This document shows positions 24,675 to 32,970 of a DNA stretch of 64,000 bases, piece by piece. Below the pieces are notes generated by a model that saw nothing but the letters and a program-made list of their open reading frames with translations, had not been told where the DNA came from and ran no database searches. The position numbers were made by a program, and so were the translations under genes. The DNA lies in assembly GCF_014863355.1 (NCBI RefSeq), contig NZ_JACZEP010000005.1:372001-436000 (forward strand). The letters run 5' to 3'. Each line of letters begins with the position of its first letter. Positions within the stretch are counted from its first letter, which is position 1. Source of the DNA: Aminobacter carboxidus. Lineage in GTDB: Bacteria; Pseudomonadota; Alphaproteobacteria; Rhizobiales; Rhizobiaceae.

Positions 24675-25489
24675 TCCATACCTCGCAGCGCCGCCTCAAG
24701 AGCCGGCACTGTTGACGCAAGTGCTGCGCGCAACTGCTCGATCGTTGCCCAGTCAGGCTCGCCGCTCCATTCGTCCATAAAGATCTTCTTGAACTCCACC
24801 GCGATAGCGCATCCGGTATTGGGAAAATTGGCATGGACGAAGCGGGTCTGTTCCCCTTTGCCCTGGAACGATACATTTTCGCGTATGTCGATGGCTTGGC
24901 CATTAAGGCGCCGGCTGCGCAGAGCGTCGATGAACGCGTCCACAATCGGCGCCCATCGCTCACGATCCATCGAGGACGTACCGATGTTGATGTCGGGCGC
25001 CGAATTCTGCGACGTCGGCATCGAACCCGGCCCATCGCGTCGATGGTTGTAGCTGTGGACGTCGACGAGGACGAACCTGCCGTAGCGCTTCTCGATATCG
25101 GTGAGCACACGTTTCAACTCGCCGTAATAGGCGTCGTGAAAGGAATGCGACTCCGCGACGATGTCCACAGAGGGCAGGTCTCGCCATACCTTAAGCCCCC
25201 ACGATTGTTCGGGCGAAAGATAGATTGCAGCTTCGCGCGCCCTGTTCAGGTCAACCTGGAAGCGTGACCGATGAACAATAATGCGGCTTGGAAAATCAGC
25301 GATGAAGCGCTCGGTGAAAGGGTCTTCTTCGCGGCGTCGATCAGGGTCGGCGAGACACATCGACGATCGGCAAGAGCCAACGTCGGTCCCGCTGTGGATA
25401 GCTGTGCCTATTACTGGAGAATCCCCCAGTTTGACCGTCCAGCCCGCTGGAATTCGGTCGGGCTCAATCGTGGGCGCCGGCTTTGTCAC
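24671..25489 (-). CDS. N-formylglutamate amidohydrolase family protein
   Basis: A 272-residue member of the N-formylglutamate amidohydrolase/FGase family, zinc hydrolases cleaving N-formyl or N-acyl groups from amino acids. Visible signatures are GDSPVIGTAIHSGTDVG, IVHRSRFQVDLNRAREAAIY with the conserved NRxR, and FVLVDVHSYNHRRDGPGS with the DxHS-type zinc/catalytic motif. It starts with a GTG at 25489; a later ATG would remove part of the fold. No histidine-utilisation genes are adjacent. It heads the operon with the QEGLA peptidase and ATP-grasp ligase, and probably acts on the same substrate rather than in histidine catabolism. Confidence 0.78.
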   Translation of the reverse strand: MTKPAPTIEPDRIPAGWTVKLGDSPVIGTAIHSGTDVGSCRSSMCLADPDRRREEDPFTERFIADFPSRIIVHRSRFQVDLNRAREAAIYLSPEQSWGLKVWRDLPSVDIVAESHSFHDAYYGELKRVLTDIEKRYGRFVLVDVHSYNHRRDGPGSMPTSQNSAPDINIGTSSMDRERWAPIVDAFIDALRSRRLNGQAIDIRENVSFQGKGEQTRFVHANFPNTGCAIAVEFKKIFMDEWSGEPDWATIEQLRAALASTVPALEAALRGME

Positions 25490-25565
25490 GCAACCAAAAT
25501 GCGCAGAAGACTTTAGGGTTCCGGTCCATCACCACACAGTCGTAAAAATGCTCATGATGAGCTAC

Positions 25566-26188
25566 GCCCCGCGGAATACGGAAAACCCTGAGGCCACAGT
25601 CTCAAACGACGACGGCGTCATGTCGTGTTGGTGGGATGGAGCTACGGCGGCATGGTTGTTACCGGCGTTGCCGATCGCCTGCCTGAACAATTGGCCCATG
25701 TTGTGTACCTGGATGCAGAGGTGCCAGAAGACGGCCAATCCTTGTTCGACCTCAACGGTCAGGATTTCCGCAACGAGATGGAGGCTTGGGCGTGCAGTCA
25801 TGGCAAGGGGTGGCTGACATCATTCGGATCTGCAGATGAGATGGATGAAGGTGAGCGTGGGTGGATTGCCGATGACCACCTGCGTCGCTGGTACGTCGAA
25901 AAGCTCGCAGCCAGCCCACAGCCAATCGAGACCTTTCGACAACCCATCCGCCTTCTAGGCTCAGACCCTGCAAACAAGCTCTCAAGAACTTTTTTCCGTT
26001 TTCCGGTTCGTGGGGAGGCATTCGAACCGCTCTTTGCGCCAATAGCCGAGCGCTTCCGTTCTCACGCTGGTTGGGCCTACTTGGAGATTGATACCAACCA
26101 CTGCGGTCCGTTGGTCGCGCCCAAGCTTGTGGCCGACGCATTGATGAGCGTCACTGCAGACACCCAGCGCAAAGAGCTCACTAGCTGA
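25566..26188 (+). pseudogene. Broken alpha/beta hydrolase
   Basis: The C-terminal two thirds of an esterase-like alpha/beta hydrolase starts at about 25619 with VVLVGWSYGGMVVTGVADRL, the nucleophile elbow (G-W-S-Y-G), and ends near 26188. The catalytic histidine is plausible in EIDTNHCGPLV. Upstream, a short matching segment (ENPEATVSND at about 25582) is in a different frame, and the expected 15 residues between are missing. The N-terminal strands and lid are absent, so the gene has lost its start and suffered a frameshift. A GTG at 25625 could yield a fragment that would not fold. Confidence 0.7.
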
Positions 26189-26261
26189 TCGTGCGACCGG
26201 GTACGCGCTGCGCGATCGGTCTGGCAGTCATTGCCGCGTCACGGCAGCGGGCATGCGAAAA

Positions 26262-26285
26262 GACCTAGGGTTCGGACCCTAGGTC
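26262..26285. terminator. Hairpin after the broken hydrolase
   Basis: Perfect 10-bp stem GACCTAGGGT / ACCCTAGGTC with loop TCGG (26272-26275). A stable UUCG-like loop but no T-run; probably terminator-derived. Confidence 0.45.
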
Positions 26286-26430
26286 GTGAACCCATAATCG
26301 GACCACGTCTTGGATAGGGTAGGGAGCGGTCGCTCGGCTCCTTCCCGCTGCGAAGCCGGGAGGGCGGAGGGGGCTGCGCGTTCAGGACGCTCCCCTTATG
26401 CTAGGACAGGGTGCCCAACAGAGATATCGG

Positions 26431-27030
26431 ATGGTCTACTTTCTCAGCCACGATAATAGGGAAATCTATAGCTACGGCATGAAGGCGCTCGATGGAGATG
26501 CCTCCAGGATCAAGCCAGTCGATATGACGCGCGATGACGGGATTCGGATCAGGGCCGGCTACAGTTATTGGGGTCGGCCCTATGAGAAGGACCATGTTCC
26601 GACCCGCTTCACGCTCGACGGCCCGAGGCGGAGGATCACCGACATCTATAGCGGCTACGGATTGTTCGTTGATGAGAAGTTCAAGGGCGTAGTGGAGAGG
26701 CTCGAACCGAACCTGCATCAGTTCTTCCCGGTCGAGTTCGTCTGGAAAAACGGCAGCCACGCCGCCCATCGCTATTGGTTCGCGCCCTGCACCCGCCTGG
26801 ATACGGTGGACAGGCAGAAGACGACGTTCGAGTTCCGTAACTTATGGTTCCTTGACGGCAGCAAAGACAAGGATCTGGTCTTCAGCCGTTCGCAGATCGG
26901 CGATCATCATGTCTGGATCGACAAGTTCATCGTGATGCCCAACCCGGGCATCAGCGAAGTCCTGAAAGCCGAGTTGGATGCCGCCGGCGTGACCGGCGCG
27001 CACTATCAGCAATTTCCAGAGACCGACTGA
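26431..27030 (+). CDS. Imm11-like (DUF1629) immunity protein homolog
   Basis: A 199-residue soluble protein matching the Imm11/DUF1629 pattern of polymorphic-toxin immunity proteins. It shows VERLEPNLHQFFPVEFVWKN, then a block of variable strands, SRSQIGDHHVWIDKFIVMPN (hydrophobic, with the conserved HxWxDK) and ISEVLKAELDAAGVTGAHYQ at the C-terminus. ATG 26431 is preferred over 26398, which lacks a ribosome-binding site. No toxin gene or secretion locus lies nearby, so it is an orphan, either a spare immunity gene or the remains of a contact-dependent system. Flanking sequence is broken or empty. Confidence 0.65.
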   Translation: MVYFLSHDNREIYSYGMKALDGDASRIKPVDMTRDDGIRIRAGYSYWGRPYEKDHVPTRFTLDGPRRRITDIYSGYGLFVDEKFKGVVERLEPNLHQFFPVEFVWKNGSHAAHRYWFAPCTRLDTVDRQKTTFEFRNLWFLDGSKDKDLVFSRSQIGDHHVWIDKFIVMPNPGISEVLKAELDAAGVTGAHYQQFPETD

Positions 27031-27507
27031 CAACTGCGTCGCCGAACGCAATGGGTCGGCAGCAGGAGCGAGGCTTTGGGCCCTCCTGGGCCGGAACAAA
27101 AGCTACTCAGAATCTTGGCGCTAAGGCCAAACGGAAAGTGAAGCCCCAGACGTTTGCTGTGGATACGCCATACAGAACCGCAGTGCCATCCGGTCGATTT
27201 AGGCTTTGGAACTTCCTTAGACGACGCAGATCAGTCACTTGGCGTTCCGCTTCCTGAAATTGATACCAACACCTCTGAATACAATTCAATTGATGGTGCG
27301 TTTCATTAAAGCGATGGATAACAGCGCCTTGGTCGATCATGGCAGAGAGGAGATCCAAGCACCTAGCTGCAAACATCTCCAAGTTGGCCTTTATCCGGCA
27401 GCCTCATTGTTGGACTAACGTGCAATGTCAAAATCTTGGTCGCGCCGGTGGTGGCCGACTTTCAGCTGCACAGGGCCTCACTCTGCAAAGCAAGATCGGG
27501 CTATCAA
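27031..27507. other. Intergenic stretch without a supported gene
   Basis: Only short frames with no ribosome-binding site or conserved composition were seen. Base composition is lower in GC than the flanking operons. It separates the immunity gene from the catabolic island. Confidence 0.5.
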
Positions 27508-28905
27508 ATGCTGAACCCCATATCTGAACGAATAGCAGCGCGGATTGAAGGCGCGCTCGGACCACGAGGTCTTGTCGAAGGCGAAGCGGTCGCACCGCAT
27601 GCGCCATATGGCGTCCCAGCGAGCCAAGCCCTGCACATGGCCCGGCCCAGCAGCACTGCCGAGGTGGCGCATGTCCTTCGCATATGCGCCGAGGAGCGCA
27701 TCGGTGTGGTGCCCTTGGGGGGTGCCACAGGCTTTGTTGGCGGCACAAGGGCGCCCCAAGGGACATTGCTGTTGTCGATGGCGCGCATGAACACCATTCG
27801 CGCCATCGAACCGGCGAATGGATGTATCGAGGTGGAGGCAGGGTGCCTGCTCGCCAATGCCCAGGCAGCGGCCATGGACGCATCCATGTCACTGTCGCTG
27901 TCATTCGGCGCCGAAGGTTCAGCGCAGATCGGCGGCGCTTTGGCGACCAACGCCGGTGGATTTCGGGCGCTCCGCTTTGGTTCGGCGCGGGATATCTGCC
28001 TTGGCATCGAGGCTGTAACGTCCGATGGTGCGATCTGGAACGGATTGCGCAAGGTGCGCAAAGACAACACCGGCTATGATCTGAAGCATTTGCTGATTGG
28101 ATCTGAAGGGACATTGGCGGTGATTTGTGCCGCCGTGTTGCGGCTCGATCCCAAACCTGTCCAACGGATATGCGCTGTCGTTGCACTTCAAAGCGAAGGC
28201 GTCACAATTGGACTTCTACGACAGTTGCAGGGCGCAGGCGCGGTCGTTTCAGCTTTTGAGCTTTTCGGCGAAGGTGGTTTGGCGCTGGCACTTGAAGACG
28301 GAAGCGCAATGGCACCGGTCAACGTCGATGCAGCCGCCCATGCCCTGATCGAGATCGACGCGGATGCCGGCTCGCGCAGCCTGCTGGAAGCAACTTTGGC
28401 GAAAGCACTGGAGAGCGGCATCATTTCCGACGCTGTCGTTGCGCAGAGTGAGGCGCAGCGGGCGCGCTTTTGGCAATTGCGTGAAGCGACAACTGACGGG
28501 ATCGGCCGGGCCGGCTGGATCGCCTCGGCGGATGTATCGGTGCCGCTTGGCGAACTGGCTGCATATCTGAGCGATATCCGCGAAGGTCTAAAGCAAGAGG
28601 CCGGCGCGGCGCGATTTATCGCTTATGGCCATGCTGGCGACGGCAATCTGCACCTCAATCTGCTGCCTGCCAAAGGCGAGACACCGGAGCAGGCACCCGT
28701 CGGGCTTGACGCAAGGTTTTACCGCCTATGCTACAGCCAGGCGATGCGCCGCAGCGGCTCGTTCAGCGCCGAACATGGCATCGGACGCACAAAAATGTCG
28801 GCACTCGCACATTATCTCGACCCCGTCGAGCTAGCCTTGATGAAGTCGGTCAAACACGCGCTTGATCCGTTGGGCATCATGAACCCTGGCGTGATCATCG
28901 ACTAG
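27508..28905 (+). CDS. FAD-binding oxidoreductase (D-2-hydroxyacid dehydrogenase, GlcD-like)
   Basis: A 465-residue flavoprotein of the VAO/GlcD family, typically oxidising D-lactate, glycolate or D-2-hydroxyglutarate. The FAD-binding half has VVPLGGATGFVGGTRAPQG, SLSFGAEGSAQIGGALATNA, GGFRALRFGSARD, and NTGYDLKHLLIGSEGTLAVI. The C-terminal substrate half has FIAYGHAGDGNLHLNLLP and SFSAEHGIGRTKM. ATG 27508 is used because upstream residues look non-native, though no strong ribosome-binding site is seen. It ends in a CTAG shared with the stop of the crotonase gene on the opposite strand. It may oxidise a hydroxy acid in the pathway of the neighbouring genes. Confidence 0.85.
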   Translation: MLNPISERIAARIEGALGPRGLVEGEAVAPHAPYGVPASQALHMARPSSTAEVAHVLRICAEERIGVVPLGGATGFVGGTRAPQGTLLLSMARMNTIRAIEPANGCIEVEAGCLLANAQAAAMDASMSLSLSFGAEGSAQIGGALATNAGGFRALRFGSARDICLGIEAVTSDGAIWNGLRKVRKDNTGYDLKHLLIGSEGTLAVICAAVLRLDPKPVQRICAVVALQSEGVTIGLLRQLQGAGAVVSAFELFGEGGLALALEDGSAMAPVNVDAAAHALIEIDADAGSRSLLEATLAKALESGIISDAVVAQSEAQRARFWQLREATTDGIGRAGWIASADVSVPLGELAAYLSDIREGLKQEAGAARFIAYGHAGDGNLHLNLLPAKGETPEQAPVGLDARFYRLCYSQAMRRSGSFSAEHGIGRTKMSALAHYLDPVELALMKSVKHALDPLGIMNPGVIID

Positions 28906-29672
28906 CGTGGCGCGAAAAACGCACGAATGCTGTGCCGGTAGAATTCGGTGAAGCCTGCCTCGCGTTGCAAGTCGCGCTCCAAATTGAGCTGGGCATCGAG
29001 ACTGTTTCCATATGATGCCTGCAAGGCGACCTTGCACAAAGCGAGGCCGGTGGCCGAACGGGTGGCCAATGTGGTGGCGACCTCGGTCACATGATCAGCC
29101 AGAACATCATCGTCAACGCAGTTCCAGATCATGCCCCAGTCGGCGGCCTGTTGCGCCGGCAGTGGTTCAGCCAGGAGCACAAGACCAGCCGCCCGCGCCC
29201 GGCCTGCCAGCCGCGGCAAGGCCCAGCTCGCGCCTGCATCCGGCACAAGACCAAGCTTGGCGAAAGACTGCACGAATGACGCCGAGTTTGCGGCGATCAC
29301 GATATCGCAGGCAAAGGCAAGACTGGCCCCAGCACCTGCGGCAACCCCTTGAACCGCACAGACCACCGGTTGAGGCAAATCACTCAGTACGCGAACGACC
29401 CGGTTGAGCCCACCATCCAGTTTTTCTCCCAGATCCATCGTCGCGCCGTCGACAATGGCGCGGCGCTCGGACAGGTCCTGACCGGCACAAAATGCGCGCC
29501 CCGCAGCTTCCAGCACAACGCAGCGCACCTGTGGGTCATGATGCAACTGTTCGAGCAGTTCGACGAGTTGCGCGACCATCGGTGCCGAAAGGCTGTTGAG
29601 CTTTTCCGGCCTGTTGAGGCGGATACGCGCGATCCCGGCGCTGTATTCATAGACCACGGGCTGCTGGGGCAT
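28902..29672 (-). CDS. Enoyl-CoA hydratase/isomerase (PaaG-like)
   Basis: A 256-residue crotonase. The CoA/oxyanion segments AAGRAFCAGQDLSERR and VQGVAAGAGASLAFACDIVI are present. In place of the paired glutamates of hydratases it has VQSFAKLGLVPDAGASWALP with an aspartate at the second position, which is the PaaG-type pattern, suggesting ring isomerase or delta3,delta2-enoyl-CoA isomerase activity. In bacteria PaaG works with PaaF and PaaH in phenylacetyl-CoA breakdown. No PaaABCDE epoxidase is in the window, so the pathway is not classical phenylacetate catabolism. It follows the second crotonase gene by only four bases. Confidence 0.85.
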   Translation of the reverse strand: MPQQPVVYEYSAGIARIRLNRPEKLNSLSAPMVAQLVELLEQLHHDPQVRCVVLEAAGRAFCAGQDLSERRAIVDGATMDLGEKLDGGLNRVVRVLSDLPQPVVCAVQGVAAGAGASLAFACDIVIAANSASFVQSFAKLGLVPDAGASWALPRLAGRARAAGLVLLAEPLPAQQAADWGMIWNCVDDDVLADHVTEVATTLATRSATGLALCKVALQASYGNSLDAQLNLERDLQREAGFTEFYRHSIRAFFAPR

Positions 29673-29676
29673 CTGC

Positions 29677-30477
29677 TCAGGCTCCGAGGAAGGTCGGTTG
29701 GCGTTTCTCCAAAAAGGCGCTCATGCCTTCGTGCTTGTCTTTGGTGGCAAACAGGACCTGCAAACCCTTACGCTCCAAGGTGAGAGCGGCCCCAAGCGGC
29801 ATGTCGGCGCCCTGCAAGATGATCTCCTTGATTTGCGCCACAGCGATCGGCGCAAGCCTTGCCAGTTCCTGTGCGGTCTCCATCGCAACAGGCATCACCG
29901 CGTCATCGTCAACCAGCAAGCTAACAAGGCCGATGGCCTGCGCCTCTTGCGCCGAAATGATCGCGCCGGTCAGACAAAGGCGCATCGCAACAAACTTCCC
30001 GACCACCCGCGCCAGACGCTGCGTACCGCCGGCGCCAGGCATGATGCCCAAACGAACCTCAGGTTGGCCAAATTTCGCGGAACGGCCAGCGATGATGATA
30101 TCGGCGTGCATTGCCAATTCCATTCCACCGCCAAGGGCAAACCCGTTGACGGCGGCAATCACTGGCACCGGACAGTCGGCGATGGCGCCCCAAAGCCGCT
30201 CATTGTGGCGTAGATGAAGATCGACAGCGCTCGTATCAACCATCTCGCGGATATCAGCTCCGGCTGCGAAACTGCTTTCGTTTCCAGCCAGGATGATGCA
30301 GCGCAAATCGCTTTCAGCCGCGGCCTTGCGGAACGCTGTTGCCAGCGCGTGGCGAACCGCCTGATTGAGGGCGTTCCTGGCCTCCGGCCGGTTGATACGG
30401 AAGATGGCGATGGCGGCCGAGAGCCGCTCGACCAGAAGGACAGGCGGGGCTTGCGGCTCGGATTCGGCGACGCTCAT
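29677..30477 (-). CDS. Enoyl-CoA hydratase (PaaF-like)
   Basis: A 266-residue crotonase with both catalytic glutamates: GFALGGGMELAMHADIIIAG (first) and KFGQPEVRLGIMPGAGGTQR (second). It also has the CoA-binding ESSFAAGADIREMVDT. Predicted to add water to a trans-2-enoyl-CoA in beta-oxidation. The PaaF-like resemblance is paired with the PaaG-like gene four bases downstream and the PaaH-like dehydrogenase on the other strand at 36921, forming a PaaF-G-H-type set without the rest of the phenylacetate pathway. It is separated from the MmgE/PrpD gene upstream by 62 bases. Confidence 0.87.
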   Translation of the reverse strand: MSVAESEPQAPPVLLVERLSAAIAIFRINRPEARNALNQAVRHALATAFRKAAAESDLRCIILAGNESSFAAGADIREMVDTSAVDLHLRHNERLWGAIADCPVPVIAAVNGFALGGGMELAMHADIIIAGRSAKFGQPEVRLGIMPGAGGTQRLARVVGKFVAMRLCLTGAIISAQEAQAIGLVSLLVDDDAVMPVAMETAQELARLAPIAVAQIKEIILQGADMPLGAALTLERKGLQVLFATKDKHEGMSAFLEKRQPTFLGA

Positions 30478-30539
30478 GCTACCTCCGCTACTAGCTGATC
30501 AGTGCCCGTGGCAGGCTGCATGCGTGCCACCTGCCCGGC

Positions 30540-31898
30540 TCATTGTGGGCTGAGCGGGGCATGGACCAGTTCGAACCATTCCTCGAACGCGCCAGGCTGG
30601 GTGTCGATAACCGCGCTAAGCCGTTCGATCTCCGTTGCCCGATGCATCCCCAACAACGGGTCGGCAAAGAGGTGGAACTTGTCGGAGATTTCCTGGTCCG
30701 ACATCGGCAGTTCAGGATCGCCGCGCGGCGTGCGGGGCTCGGCGCGATATTGTGTGCCATCCTTGGTCGTGATCGTAACTTGTGCCCACCGCTGGCGCGT
30801 GCTGATCCTGGTGAAATGGTCGTCGTCAATCAGTTCGACCCGCAGGGCAAGATCGGTGATTTCGGGGTCGCTCAACACCGATGAATGCAGTTCGGGAACG
30901 CCGATCTGGCCACGCACGATCATCACCGCAACCGGGAAGGCTATCGAATAACAAAACTCGTCCAGCGTTTTCGGCGCGTGTCCGGCGAGCCGAGTTGCAT
31001 AGTGGAAGGTACGGATTTGCACCTTGGCGACTTCTCTCGCCTTGAGCCTGTGGGTGACCATGAGGTCATGGGCGGAATCGATCGAGGAGTGCGCCCAGCG
31101 GCAAACCGGATAGGGTTTGTAGTGGGTGTTCATGATCTCCCATACTGTACCGAGGTCGGCCCAGAACGGTTCGGCGGCGTCGCCCTCGGCGGTGATCGCC
31201 GGTGCGCCAGTAAAGCCGGTTTCCGCCATCAGCGCCGACATGACACCAGTGGGCGCGCCCCAGCCGACGCCATCGCGAAGGTTCGTGGGATAGTCGATGC
31301 AGCGCATCATCTGGCTGCGCGGGCCCTGATATTCGGCGATACCGGCGGCCTGGCGGATGCCTTCGGCGTCAAGCCCAATCAGTTTGGCAACTGCTGCAGA
31401 CGCACCCACGGCGGTCCATGCGCCTGAGGTGTGATAGTCCGCAACCGTCGCATGCATGCACAGGCCCGAACGGTAGCCGACCTCATATCCCGTCACCAAA
31501 GCCGTGATGAAGGTCTTTCCGTCGATCGGACGCCCCGCGGCGCGCAGATAGTCGGCGGTGGCCATCACCGCAGGAAAAATTCCCGAACCGGCATGCCCCT
31601 TGACGGCCGAATAACCATCATGCGCATCGATGGAATCCAGCGTATAGGCACCGTGCATGGCAGCCCCTGCCGGGCTGACCACCGAACCATCAAACATCAT
31701 TCTTGCGCCTGGCGTGCCCACCCCAGCCGCCCAGAACCGGCTGGCAAGCGTTGCTGTCCGCACCGACATTTCAGTGGTCCGACCGATGCAGGCCACGCCC
31801 ATCGTGTCAACGATGCTTCGCCGCAGGACCGCCAAAACCGGTTCGGGAATGTCGGCATGGGCCAGACCGTGGACAAAGCTGGAGAAAGATTCTTTCAC
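30540..31898 (-). CDS. MmgE/PrpD family protein
   Basis: A 452-residue member of the MmgE/PrpD family, which includes 2-methylcitrate dehydratase and aconitate decarboxylase. Segments include RRSIVDTMGVACIGRTTEM near the N-terminus, HGAYTLDSIDAHDGYSAVKG (with an aspartate/histidine pair typical of the active site), HAGSGIFPAVMATADYLRA, and YKPYPVCRWAHSSIDSAHD. It starts with GTG 31898 preceded by GGAG. Beyond propionate metabolism, members occur in many catabolic islands without known substrate. The 16-base gap from the nitronate monooxygenase-like gene suggests cotranscription. Confidence 0.85.
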   Translation of the reverse strand: MKESFSSFVHGLAHADIPEPVLAVLRRSIVDTMGVACIGRTTEMSVRTATLASRFWAAGVGTPGARMMFDGSVVSPAGAAMHGAYTLDSIDAHDGYSAVKGHAGSGIFPAVMATADYLRAAGRPIDGKTFITALVTGYEVGYRSGLCMHATVADYHTSGAWTAVGASAAVAKLIGLDAEGIRQAAGIAEYQGPRSQMMRCIDYPTNLRDGVGWGAPTGVMSALMAETGFTGAPAITAEGDAAEPFWADLGTVWEIMNTHYKPYPVCRWAHSSIDSAHDLMVTHRLKAREVAKVQIRTFHYATRLAGHAPKTLDEFCYSIAFPVAVMIVRGQIGVPELHSSVLSDPEITDLALRVELIDDDHFTRISTRQRWAQVTITTKDGTQYRAEPRTPRGDPELPMSDQEISDKFHLFADPLLGMHRATEIERLSAVIDTQPGAFEEWFELVHAPLSPQ

Positions 31899-31914
31899 AC
31901 CGACAACTCCCCGT

Positions 31915-32883
31915 TCAGATCCGTTTGATGTTCAGGCAAGCCAAGGTCGCCACGGCCTCGGCAATGATGCGGTCGATGAGCTCGGCGCAACTGGGTACGT
32001 CCTTGATCAGCCCGACAACCTGGCCACAGGACCAGACGGCATCATCGAGCTTGCCTTCGGAATAGACCGCGGGGTTCCTGTTGCCCGAAATCAGCGGCAA
32101 CAGTTCCTCCAGACTTGCGCCTTCGGTTTCCATCTGCACGACACGATTGGCCAATGCATTTTTAGCCACGCGCATCGGCGAGCCGATGGATTTCTGGATG
32201 ATGACGGTGTCTTCCGCCGTTGCGTCGACCATCCAGTCTTTCACCGCCTGATGCGTTGCGCATTCACGTGTCGCCACAAAGCGCGTCCCCATCACGATGC
32301 CGTCGGCACCAAGGCCGAGCGCTGCCAGAAGTCCAGCGCCATCACCAAATCCACCGCCCGCGATGATCGGAATATCGAGGGTTCCCGCGACCTGGCGCAA
32401 CATGACGAGTGTGCTCACATCGCTCATGCCGGGATGGCCGCCAGTTTCATTGCCGACAATGGCAACGGCATCGCAACCGATGCTTTGCGCCTTGCGCGCA
32501 TAGCGGGCGGCGGGAACCTTGTGGATGATCTTCAATCCGGCGGTCTTGATCCGCTCCATATAGGGTTCAGGACTGTGGCCAGACGTTTCGAGCACTGGGA
32601 CGCACTCGTTGATGCAGACCTCGAGGAAATCGGCGGGCGAATATTGGCGCGCGGTAGGAAACAGGTTGATGTTGACGCCAAACGGCCGGTCGGTGAGCCG
32701 GCGCAGCATCCTGACTTCCGCAGAAAATGTTTCCAGATCAGGAAAAGTCGCAGACGTGATGATGCCCAGTCCCCCGGCATTTGAGACGGCAGCGGCAAGC
32801 GGCGCGCGTCCGACGCGAAACATGCCACCGCACACGATCGGATGCTGAATCCCCAGCACTTCGGTAAGTTTGGTTTGGAACAT
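31915..32883 (-). CDS. Nitronate monooxygenase family flavoprotein
   Basis: A 322-residue FMN-dependent TIM-barrel protein of the 2-nitropropane dioxygenase/NMO and enoyl-ACP reductase II group. It shows LGIQHPIVCGGMFRVGRAPL, VSNAGGLGIITSATF, DAVAIVGNETGGHPGMSDVS (with the conserved catalytic GGH), IPIIAGGGFGDGAGLLAALG and GADGIVMGTRFVATRE. The same fold serves both nitronate oxidation and enoyl-CoA reduction, so its role in a beta-oxidation island is unclear; it could be an enoyl-CoA reductase or double-bond remover. The ATG at 32883 is the only sensible start. The gene lies between ACAD and MmgE genes. Confidence 0.82.
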   Translation of the reverse strand: MFQTKLTEVLGIQHPIVCGGMFRVGRAPLAAAVSNAGGLGIITSATFPDLETFSAEVRMLRRLTDRPFGVNINLFPTARQYSPADFLEVCINECVPVLETSGHSPEPYMERIKTAGLKIIHKVPAARYARKAQSIGCDAVAIVGNETGGHPGMSDVSTLVMLRQVAGTLDIPIIAGGGFGDGAGLLAALGLGADGIVMGTRFVATRECATHQAVKDWMVDATAEDTVIIQKSIGSPMRVAKNALANRVVQMETEGASLEELLPLISGNRNPAVYSEGKLDDAVWSCGQVVGLIKDVPSCAELIDRIIAEAVATLACLNIKRI

Positions 32884-32970
32884 TGCCCGGCCTCCAAGAT
32901 GCGCCCCCAGCGATCGCCGATGAGCGAACCGAAGTCGAAATTCTAGACACGTGTGATGGCTGGCATGGGC

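Noticed and set aside
31657-32784. Plus-strand open frame of 375 codons
   Set aside because: Antisense to MmgE/PrpD and nitronate monooxygenase genes whose motifs are convincing; composition is shadow-like.
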